A DNA stretch of 24,327 nucleotides. Origin: Pseudomonadota bacterium. GTDB taxonomy: Bacteria; Bdellovibrionota_C; UBA2361; OMIW01. Within the stretch, counting starts at the first letter, position 1; every line of letters starts with the position of its first letter. Positions 16,821 through 22,890 of the stretch are shown here, in pieces. A model generated the notes under the pieces. That model had not been told where the DNA came from and made no database searches. It saw only the letters and a list, made by a program, of their open reading frames with translations. Made by a program: the position numbers and the translations under genes. The stretch is from the NCBI GenBank assembly GCA_900299205.1, contig OMIW01000049.1:1-24327 (forward strand), read 5' to 3'.

Positions 16821-17267
16821 CTATCTTTTGTCCATCGGCCCGTCATGGAGAGACAATCGCTGAGATGACCATCCACTGACTCCCCGAACTGCATCCACCT
16901 CAATCTCGACAAGCAATCGGGGATCAACAAGCCGAACCACCTGCACAATGGAGCTAGCCGGGCGAACGGCCTCAAATACTTCGTGGTGAGCTCGGGCATA
17001 TTCCCCGAAATCAGCGAGATTGGTGACCATTAATCGGGTGCGAACAACATCAGTAAGGGCAAAACCCGCCCCCGCGAGTATCTTTTTGACCTGCTCCAAA
17101 GCAAATCTGGTTTGTGCGTAAGAGCTGCTTCCTCCAACCACATCACCCGAGGCGACTTGGGCGGTTGTTCCTGATATCGCAAGGGTATTCCCAAACTGGA
17201 CGGCCCGAGAGAACCCACGGAGAGGCTCCCAAGGTGAGCCTGAAGCATAGTTAATTCTTTCCGTCAT
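16821..17267 (-). CDS. RidA/YjgF-family protein lacking the catalytic arginine
   Basis: A 148-residue member of the YjgF/YER057c/UK114 family; the fold is a trimeric barrel. Canonical RidA enzymes hydrolyse reactive enamines and imines using an Arg in a PARS-type motif (Arg105 in E. coli). Here the aligned stretch reads RPASSIVQVVRL, with Ser in place of that Arg, while VEIEVDAV after it aligns well. It therefore belongs with the Rid subgroups that lack this activity, and its function is open. Start ATG with GGAG eight bases upstream. It lies between a TerB-like gene and prfC. Confidence 0.88.
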   Translation of the reverse strand: MTERINYASGSPWEPLRGFSRAVQFGNTLAISGTTAQVASGDVVGGSSSYAQTRFALEQVKKILAGAGFALTDVVRTRLMVTNLADFGEYARAHHEVFEAVRPASSIVQVVRLVDPRLLVEIEVDAVRGVSGWSSQRLSLHDGPMDKR

Positions 17268-17289
17268 TGTTCGTCTCCAAAGGGATCCA

Positions 17290-17317
17290 GATTAACCACA
17301 CTATCCGTGCCAATCAA
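17290..17317 (-). promoter_or_regulatory. Weak promoter candidate for the RidA-like gene
   Basis: On the minus strand TTGATT (17312-17317) and TTAATC (17290-17295) are 16 bases apart. Transcription would begin about 15 bases before the start codon. The match is only moderate. Confidence 0.28.
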
Positions 17318-17336
17318 CTCTCACACCGCTTAAGTT

Positions 17337-17798
17337 TTATCCCTCGGCAAGTTCTCGTGCCACACGCTCCTGATCCTCAGAGAGTTGGAACCTGTAGCGC
17401 AACTGCGTGGCAAACTTCCGTTCGGATCGGGCAATCTCGCCATCTGCCATGACGATACGCCAGCAAACGCTGAGAAGTAGCACCCGTTGATCGGGAGAAT
17501 ACGTCTGATTAAGGAGGGCGAATACCTCATTGAGATTTTCCCCCTGTTTTGTCTGATCGGCTACCCGCCTTAATAGGGCGGGAATATGCTCCTCACTCTC
17601 CGCGAAATAGGTCATTACAACGTCCATGATAGCGGTCGCTTCTTCATCAGCAATATCACTATCCGACCGAGTTATCTCAATGAGGAGCCTCACCACAGCC
17701 TCAAGCACCTCCTGACCAACCGGCCTTCCCGCATAATCAACTGCTATCGAATCAGTTACAGATTTGCGACCAAAAAGTGATTTAATCAATTTGAGCAT
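17337..17798 (-). CDS. TerB-like protein (tellurite resistance TerB fold)
   Basis: A 153-residue, helical, cytoplasmic protein that resembles the TerB family. The pattern seen is RSDSDIADEEATAI (about residues 44-57) and VMADGEIARSERKFA (about 116-130), matching the TerB hallmark of a helix ending in (A/S)DG followed by an acidic helix start. In TerB these acidic positions bind metal. No other ter genes are nearby, so tellurite resistance should not be assumed; isolated TerB-like proteins are widespread and mostly uncharacterised. GAGGAG lies two bases before the ATG. It heads a three-gene same-strand run with the RidA-like and prfC genes. Confidence 0.75.
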   Translation of the reverse strand: MLKLIKSLFGRKSVTDSIAVDYAGRPVGQEVLEAVVRLLIEITRSDSDIADEEATAIMDVVMTYFAESEEHIPALLRRVADQTKQGENLNEVFALLNQTYSPDQRVLLLSVCWRIVMADGEIARSERKFATQLRYRFQLSEDQERVARELAEG

Positions 17799-17997
17799 GA
17801 CTCCTCAGCGAAGATATCAAGGGAGCGGAAGGCCACTGTTTTAGAGGCACTCAAAATAGGAGAACACCTTCTTACAAGCGTCCCTTATCTCTCGAGGCTG
17901 TGCAAGATAATTATCCCAAAAATGAGGCAGAGCATTAAAGAAACAGCTGTCGAAAAGCCTGTCTTTAACTTCTGATTGTCCTCTTTCTCCTAATCGC

Positions 17998-18015
17998 GGA
18001 ACATATCGATGTTCC
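17998..18015 (+). repeat. Perfect hairpin / palindrome upstream of the hybrid kinase
   Basis: GGAACAT-ATCG-ATGTTCC has 7-bp arms and a 4-base centre, 24 bases before the kinase ATG. It could be an operator or an RNA hairpin near the ribosome site (GGAG at about 18027-18030). Confidence 0.4.
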
Positions 18016-18039
18016 TCCTCTCTGCCGGAGATTTTCCTG

Positions 18040-19434
18040 ATGAGCCTGCCCTCACTTTATCCTGCCCCCTCAGGCCCCACTATTCTGCTGGTCGAAGATG
18101 AAATGCTCATCGCAGCCGAACTGCGCTGCGCTCTGGAATCTGAGGGTTTCATGGTATCGGGTACCCCATCATCTGCTGCCGAGGCGATCGAGAGCTGTAT
18201 CGCGCGACGACCAGATATTGCGGTCGTCGACATCCGACTCAAGGGGAACATTGATGGCATCGACACCGCGAGCGCTCTTCGTAATCAATTCAGCATCCCG
18301 ATAATTTTTCTGACTGCCCACGCCGATCACGAAGACCTGGCCCGCGCTGAAAAGGTTGAGCCCGTCGGTTTTGTAATGAAACCAGTCGTATTTCCCGAGC
18401 TCGTCGCAAGTCTTAAGCTCGGAATAGTTAAACATGAGGCTGAGCGTAAACTCCGGGCCAGTGAACGGCGACTTTCCACTATCCTCAGGTGTCTATCGGA
18501 TGCCGTGATCGTCGTTAACAATAGAGCCACCGTAAATTTTATCAATCAAGCGGGACTGCGACTGCTCAACGCCGAATCGGAACAAATTCTCGGCAAACTG
18601 CTTTCAGAAGTCATATCGGTAGTCCATCCTCACGAGCGGTACTCTGTAATTCCGGATCTGCATTACTTACCTAGTCAAGACCCCGATAATCTCACCAGCG
18701 GCCCCCTACCCCAGACCGGACTTCTTCTTCATCAAGGGGAGGAAATACCCGTTGAAATCCAGTCTGCTCCGATGCTTGATGAAGAGGGGGGGACGGTGGG
18801 TGGCATTCTTGTCGTCAGAGATATTTCTGAACAGATTCGGGTCGATGCCATTAGGCTTCAATTAGAGGAACGACTGTTCCAGGCTCAGAAAATGGAATCC
18901 CTCGGGCAACTTGCCGGGGGTATTGCCCATGATTTCAACAACCTCCTCACCGCGATCCTCGGAAACATCAATCTATTGAAACATCAGACACTCCCGTCTC
19001 ACGAGAAGCTCCTCAGCGCCACCGAGCAAGCCTGTTCTCGCGCCGCAGAATTGGTTAGACAACTGCTATCGTTCGGTCGTGGAGAACCAGAAGGACAATC
19101 GGATTCTGCTGGCAACAGACCAATCGACATTACTTCCATCCTTAGCGAGGTTGTCGAGGTTGTTCGAGCCGCATCACCAACTCCGGTGTCAATCGATACG
19201 AAAATCAGGAATCCTATCCCGATGCTCATCGGAAATGCATCGCAGGTTTATCAGCTCATCATAAATCTCTGCATGAATGCGCGCGATGCCGTACTGGAGG
19301 CACGCGAATTAGATGGAAATAATCTCAACGCGCATCGACCCGATATCATTATCTCACTCGCTCGAAAAAAATACCGAACCACCTTCGAGCTACCATCGCT
19401 GGAGAGACTACCGAAGTGGTGGAGCTTCGTGTAA
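18040..19434 (+). CDS. Hybrid histidine kinase, N-terminal part (receiver-PAS-HisKA), frame-broken
   Basis: A 464-residue frame covering a receiver domain (acidic pair Glu19/Asp20, phospho-acceptor Asp64, Lys114), a PAS domain (about 140-265), a HisKA domain with LAGGIAHDFNN and phospho-acceptor His297, and the start of the ATPase domain, including the N box INLCMNARDA. It then leaves frame: the last 20 or so residues before the stop do not fit the family. The ATP-binding G1 and G2 boxes are encoded in the -1 frame from 19371 on. Read alone it would be a receiver-PAS-HisKA protein with an incomplete ATPase. With a -1 shift at the A7 run the whole protein would be 681 residues. Start ATG, GGAG about nine bases upstream. 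Confidence 0.85.
   Translation: MSLPSLYPAPSGPTILLVEDEMLIAAELRCALESEGFMVSGTPSSAAEAIESCIARRPDIAVVDIRLKGNIDGIDTASALRNQFSIPIIFLTAHADHEDLARAEKVEPVGFVMKPVVFPELVASLKLGIVKHEAERKLRASERRLSTILRCLSDAVIVVNNRATVNFINQAGLRLLNAESEQILGKLLSEVISVVHPHERYSVIPDLHYLPSQDPDNLTSGPLPQTGLLLHQGEEIPVEIQSAPMLDEEGGTVGGILVVRDISEQIRVDAIRLQLEERLFQAQKMESLGQLAGGIAHDFNNLLTAILGNINLLKHQTLPSHEKLLSATEQACSRAAELVRQLLSFGRGEPEGQSDSAGNRPIDITSILSEVVEVVRAASPTPVSIDTKIRNPIPMLIGNASQVYQLIINLCMNARDAVLEARELDGNNLNAHRPDIIISLARKKYRTTFELPSLERLPKWWSFV
19365..19420 (+). promoter_or_regulatory. Candidate -1 frameshift site: A_AAA_AAA plus downstream stem
   Basis: Seven A (19365-19371) are read in the upstream frame as cgA AAA AAA, the X_XXY_YYZ phase of a slippery heptamer. 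After six bases a stem can form: ACCAC (19378-19382) with GTGGT (19416-19420) and TTCG (19384-19387) with CGAA (19412-19415), with one bulged C. A -1 slip joins ...LARKK to IPNHLRATIAGETTEV..., entering the G1 box in frame. A missing A (A8 to A7) explains the same break without recoding. Confidence 0.5.
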
Positions 19435-20084
19435 CCGATTCCGGTATCGGCATGACTGAGGAGACGAAGCGGCGAATATTCGAGCCGTTCTTCACCACAA
19501 AACCGATCGGAAAGGGCACCGGACTTGGACTAGCTACCGTCTACGGTATCGTTCGAAAACTGGGAGGAGCCATAGAGGTGGATTCTCAGCTTGGTTCCGG
19601 TTCAACTTTTCGGGTGCTCCTTCCTGCTGTGGCAGAGACGAGGCAAAAGACAATCCCATTCTCGTCAATCGCAGCCTCGTTCCGAGGTTCAGGAACCCTT
19701 CTGGTCGTCGATGGCGATCCCCTTGTTCGCGATATCATCGGAGCAATGTTCAGTGAACTTGGGTATGGAACTCTTACCGCCGCGTCAGCGAGCGAACTCT
19801 TCGCCATTTTGGCAAATGGTCAGCAAGTCTCTGCGATAGTTTGCTCAGCAGACCTGCCCGACAGCACCAATAATCAACTCCTTGAAGCTCTTCATCTCCA
19901 AAGCCCTCACATCCCGATAATCATGATTATTGATCGAGGTGCACCCTCACGAAACCTCCTCAACTTATCTCACGTTTCCATCCTGCAAAAACCTTATAAG
20001 CTACACGATCTCGCTCGAGAGGTTTTGGCCGTGGTATCAGCTCGCACACTTGGGGAGAACGAGCCCCTTCAAACGACATCATAA
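19416..20084 (+). CDS. Hybrid histidine kinase, C-terminal part (ATPase end plus degenerate receiver)
   Basis: This is the continuation of the kinase at 18040 in the -1 frame. It holds the G1 box VTDSGIGM, the F box EPFFTTK, and the G2 box GTGLGLATVYG, then a C-terminal receiver domain. The receiver keeps an acidic start (VVDGDP) and a terminal QKPY Lys, but the phospho-acceptor Asp position is Ser (CSADLP), so it probably cannot be phosphorylated in the usual way. Homologous sequence extends upstream of the GTG at 19416 as far as the A7 run, so this is unlikely to be an independent gene, though GGAGAG at 19401 could support internal initiation. The 3' end overlaps the convergent OsmC-family gene by 16 bases. 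Confidence 0.8.
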   Translation: MVELRVTDSGIGMTEETKRRIFEPFFTTKPIGKGTGLGLATVYGIVRKLGGAIEVDSQLGSGSTFRVLLPAVAETRQKTIPFSSIAASFRGSGTLLVVDGDPLVRDIIGAMFSELGYGTLTAASASELFAILANGQQVSAIVCSADLPDSTNNQLLEALHLQSPHIPIIMIIDRGAPSRNLLNLSHVSILQKPYKLHDLAREVLAVVSARTLGENEPLQTTS

Positions 20085-20482
20085 ACGAATACAACTTCCT
20101 TGCTTAGCTCTGCCGCAAGGGAATGATAAACCGGACAATTGAGGGCCGCACGCTCGAGCAAGTGCCTCTGTTCGGGGAGAAGGAATCCCGGGAGATGAAT
20201 CTCTGCGGAGATAGCTGCAATTCGACGAGGAAGGTCGCTTGCCATCGTTTTTTCAAATGAGTACCAACTTCCTGATAGCTCCAAACCGTTACGATCGGCG
20301 ACAATCCCCATCACGGTCATCATGCAGGTGACGAGAGAGACCGTGCACAGATCAGTTGGAGAGAAGGTCGAGCCGTCGCCATTATTATCCTTCGGTGCTA
20401 CCGTCATGAGTCGACTCCCCGAGTCGCTATGCTCAACCTCACACCGTTTTTCTCCCCGATACCATCCCCGAAACTTCACCAT
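20069..20482 (-). CDS. OsmC-family protein
   Basis: A 137-residue OsmC/Ohr superfamily member; these cytoplasmic dimers reduce organic hydroperoxides with a cysteine pair. FSPTDLCTVSLVTC places the peroxidatic Cys at 53 and NCPVYHSL the second Cys at 116. An extra Cys is at 46. The sequence is nearer the general OsmC-like group than Ohr. Peroxidase activity is inferred from the conserved cysteines. Start ATG with GGGAG eight bases upstream. It follows mlaA on the same strand, after a possible terminator. Confidence 0.87.
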   Translation of the reverse strand: MVKFRGWYRGEKRCEVEHSDSGSRLMTVAPKDNNGDGSTFSPTDLCTVSLVTCMMTVMGIVADRNGLELSGSWYSFEKTMASDLPRRIAAISAEIHLPGFLLPEQRHLLERAALNCPVYHSLAAELSKEVVFVYDVV

Positions 20483-20518
20483 TTTCTTTCTCCCTCGGTT
20501 CTACATTCAGGAAAAGGG

Positions 20519-20551
20519 TCTCGTACCACTTTTGGAGATATCTGCACGAGA
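20519..20551 (-). terminator. Possible terminator after mlaA
   Basis: A 6-bp stem TCTCGT/ACGAGA (20519-20524 with 20546-20551) is followed on the minus strand by CCC and four T. It lies 17 bases beyond the mlaA stop. The loop is long (21 bases), so support is modest. Confidence 0.33.
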
Positions 20552-20567
20552 GGCCTTTTGTATAGTT

Positions 20568-21425
20568 CTAATCATCAATCCGGGTATCGAAAAGCGCCCT
20601 ATCGGCACTCTTCTCTCCAGCAACCAATCCACGACGGTATTGGGTGTAAGCAGACTGAACGAAGAGATAGTAATCAAGTGATGCCTCTTTGGCTGACCGG
20701 ACGTTCGGTATCATTTGAGACCGACGATTGATAACACGTCCTGTACCTGCGCCTGATGAGATGACCGTTTTCGTTCTCCAGGTCATCTCCGAGAACTGCA
20801 CGGCCGCCAAAGGATCAAGAAAGAAATTGAACACCTCCCCGGCAGTATCACGAAGATTTGATGGACCAAGGATCGGAAGGACGACATAAGGCCCCTCTGG
20901 GATTCCCCACCTCCCGAATGCTACCCCAGCATCAGTAGCTCTTCGCTCCAATCCAAAATCATGCGCAACATCGAAAAAACCGAAAAAACCGATGGTACTA
21001 TTGACCGTAAATCGAGCCGTATCTATCCACGCCCGTTCGCCATCAAGCGCAATCAAATCGCTAAAGAGGTAGATTGGAAATCGCAGAGTATCAAAGAAAT
21101 GGGCTAAATCCTCCTGAATGATATCCGGTACCAACGCATCGTAGCCCTTCGCAACCGGCTCGAGCAGATAAACGTCCAAGGTATCGTTGAGCCAAAAGAC
21201 TCCTCGATTGACCCGCTCAATCGGATCCGAAACCTCAAGCGGCGCTGACTCAACTTCGCCGAACTCATCGCTCATCACCTCGACCTCTTCGACTCCCCCG
21301 CTATCCCCACCGGGAGACCGAGAATCCAGGGCACCTGCATCGGCTATCGCTCCTTGAGCAACGCACTGAAGCGTGAGTGCCGTAACAATACCGATAGTAA
21401 ATATCCTCATCCCCTGAGTTCGCAT
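20568..21425 (-). CDS. mlaA: MlaA, outer-membrane lipid-asymmetry protein
   Basis: MlaA removes misplaced phospholipids from the outer leaflet of the outer membrane and hands them to the Mla pathway. The 285-residue protein shows the family signatures DPIERVNR, a RFTVNSTIGFFGFFDVA amphipathic segment, GIPEGPYVVLPILGPSNLRD and the C-terminal YLFVQSAYTQYRRG. ATG 21425 is chosen because GAAGGAG precedes it and a signal peptide follows (hydrophobic from about 7 to 24). The open frame extends upstream to 21674 without similarity. The Cys at 21 is not in a canonical lipobox (LTLQC), so lipidation is uncertain, unlike E. coli MlaA. A Ser/Gly/acidic spacer precedes the domain. No other mla genes are in the window. 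Confidence 0.93.
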   Translation of the reverse strand: MRTQGMRIFTIGIVTALTLQCVAQGAIADAGALDSRSPGGDSGGVEEVEVMSDEFGEVESAPLEVSDPIERVNRGVFWLNDTLDVYLLEPVAKGYDALVPDIIQEDLAHFFDTLRFPIYLFSDLIALDGERAWIDTARFTVNSTIGFFGFFDVAHDFGLERRATDAGVAFGRWGIPEGPYVVLPILGPSNLRDTAGEVFNFFLDPLAAVQFSEMTWRTKTVISSGAGTGRVINRRSQMIPNVRSAKEASLDYYLFVQSAYTQYRRGLVAGEKSADRALFDTRIDD

Positions 21426-21756
21426 CGCCCTCTCCTTCAATACTCTCAGCTGTTCCCCCAACCGGTCAGAAAATCTCATCCACTTTAGGTACAGGGTATA
21501 TTGAACGCCAGTCAAGACCAACCCTCCAAGATTGCAGCCATTTGTATCAGACTTGTCTCCACCCCCGTGAAATAAGCCAATGTTATGAAAAAAATCTGCT
21601 CTCTTCGTATTATCCCTCGCTCTTTTGAAATTCCGCATATTTTTCCACAAATCTGCAGCTAGTCCTCCTAACATGCTGATTATACGACCATTAATCGAGC
21701 TGCTACTTTTTGCGATAATGGACTTTTTTGGCGTTCAAAATGAAACTAGTTCTCAA

Positions 21757-21777
21757 AACTTTAGTTAGATTAAAGTT
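21757..21777. repeat. Perfect inverted repeat, possible operator
   Basis: AACTTTA-7-TAAAGTT, 7-bp arms around a 7-base centre, in the A+T-rich gap. The layout suits a dimeric regulator. No promoter boxes can be assigned around it with confidence. Confidence 0.4.
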
Positions 21778-21836
21778 ATCTTGCCTCTTATCACATCTCC
21801 TCTGGTTGCTAAGGCATAAGAGCACCTAAAATAAGG

Positions 21837-21886
21837 CCAATCAGAATCGTTCCGGTCCGATGAGGCCGGATAAATATCCTGATTGG
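21837..21886 (+). promoter_or_regulatory. Nested stem-loop, possible RNA element
   Basis: The outer stem CCAATCAG/CTGATTGG (21837-21844 with 21879-21886) is perfect over 8 bp. Inside, TCCGG (21851-21855) pairs with CCGGA (21866-21870) around a 10-base loop, with internal loops of 6 and 8 bases. It ends 62 bases before the unknown gene at 21949. No known riboswitch is recognised. It could also be a small RNA or a DNA site. Confidence 0.4.
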
Positions 21887-21948
21887 AGGGATAAAGGACC
21901 TAGTAAAAGGCCCCTGCTGTTGGATGTGTAACAAATTTTTGATGAGAC

Positions 21949-22824
21949 ATGCCCTTACGAGAAGTAGGGAGTGACTCTGCAACCTCGACAGACTTCGATA
22001 TGGCTCAATTAGGTTCACTCCCAAGACCCGATTACTCCCTGAATCCAACTGCATCACTGGCTTGGCATCAGAGACTAGAGAAAATCTCGTTTTCATGGCG
22101 GGAATCCGGGCCACTCTCAGAGAGTAAGCCGGTCGATAGAGAGGCGAGCGATTTCCTCCAAAGATCCCTTCAGGCCACCATACAATCCTTCACTGAACTT
22201 TTGGGTAATGGCGAGTCTCCGGAGAATGGTTACGCAGCTATTTTTGCTAAAATTAGCGCCTCATTGCCAGAAAAATCGTTCGTTCGAGAGACCCTTAACG
22301 ATGCACTTACCGTTTCAGTTGCCCTTAACTTCCTCCGGCAGGAGGCTCAAAAAATAATTGAAGGTTTCAACAGGGATGCTCGGGAGAAGCTCGTGGATCC
22401 CCTCCTCTTCGCCGGGGAAAAATTAATCTCCACGATGGAATTCGCAGACAAATTCTCCCTCGATGAGTTTGATGAGTATGTGATGAAACCGTTGACCGCC
22501 TTCTTCTCACTTGCAGAGAATCACGGCGAGCAAGTTCTTCAGTGCGCTCGGAATGAGGCTCGCTCGTTTGTCGAAAATTCAACCGAAATAATCGAGCGTA
22601 CATCATCATTTGTCGTCTTACCTGTATCAAATCAGGCTCTCACGATGATTGTCGAAGCGGTCGAAAGTTCGAGGAGAAACGTCTCTGTTAAGCTCTCAGA
22701 GGCAGCGCTGCACCATCAGAAGTTCATTGAGGATACCTCGAAAACACTCGAGGGCATGATATTCGTTGATGAAATGTCAGTTCACGAAGGGGGTATAGGC
22801 TCCCGATATTCAAGCAGTTTTTAA
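21949..22824 (+). CDS. Unknown alpha-helical protein
   Basis: I do not recognise this 291-residue protein. Its sequence is rich in Glu, Ser, Leu and Ala, almost free of Gly and Pro after residue 60, and looks helical throughout (about 60-290), with heptad-like stretches such as residues 130-160 and 235-270. It has no signal peptide or membrane segment and a single Cys. The N-terminal 40 residues appear disordered. It might be a structural or scaffolding protein, but nothing shows this directly. The ATG has only a weak GAG upstream and is preceded by a structured gap. A protease gene follows 66 bases downstream on the same strand. Confidence 0.7.
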   Translation: MPLREVGSDSATSTDFDMAQLGSLPRPDYSLNPTASLAWHQRLEKISFSWRESGPLSESKPVDREASDFLQRSLQATIQSFTELLGNGESPENGYAAIFAKISASLPEKSFVRETLNDALTVSVALNFLRQEAQKIIEGFNRDAREKLVDPLLFAGEKLISTMEFADKFSLDEFDEYVMKPLTAFFSLAENHGEQVLQCARNEARSFVENSTEIIERTSSFVVLPVSNQALTMIVEAVESSRRNVSVKLSEAALHHQKFIEDTSKTLEGMIFVDEMSVHEGGIGSRYSSSF

Positions 22825-22859
22825 AACGCACTCAAGTTTTTTCATATTTTCGCCGTTTC

Positions 22860-22888
22860 AAGGGGGCCACCGAAAAGGAGCGCCCCTT
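22860..22888 (+). promoter_or_regulatory. Hairpin holding the protease Shine-Dalgarno in its loop
   Basis: A strong purine site AAGGAG (22875-22880) lies ten bases before the protease ATG. AA-G-GGGGC (22860-22867, one bulged G) can pair with GCCCCTT (22882-22888), which places that site in the loop. This could tune translation of the protease. Confidence 0.35.
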
Positions 22889-22890
22889 CG

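Larger units (their letters stand above)
21426..21948. other. Intergenic region with A+T-rich core and structured repeats
   Basis: This 523-base gap has no supported gene. The stretch at about 21580-21830 is visibly more A+T-rich than its surroundings. On the minus strand, TTGACT (21510-21515) is a fair -35 for mlaA, but I see no good -10. Two structured elements, at 21757-21777 and 21837-21886, are listed separately and may belong to the leader of the next gene. Confidence 0.55.

Noticed and set aside
17337-17798. TerB-like gene as evidence of a tellurite-resistance operon
   Set aside because: No terA, terC, terD, terE or terZ genes are present; only the TerB-like pattern is seen.
21585-21662. 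25-codon plus-strand ORF starting MKK in the A+T-rich gap
   Set aside because: No Shine-Dalgarno before it and nothing else supporting translation.
21426-21674. 83-residue N-terminal extension of MlaA
   Set aside because: The extension has no similarity to the family, and the internal ATG at 21425 has a strong ribosome site followed by a signal peptide.
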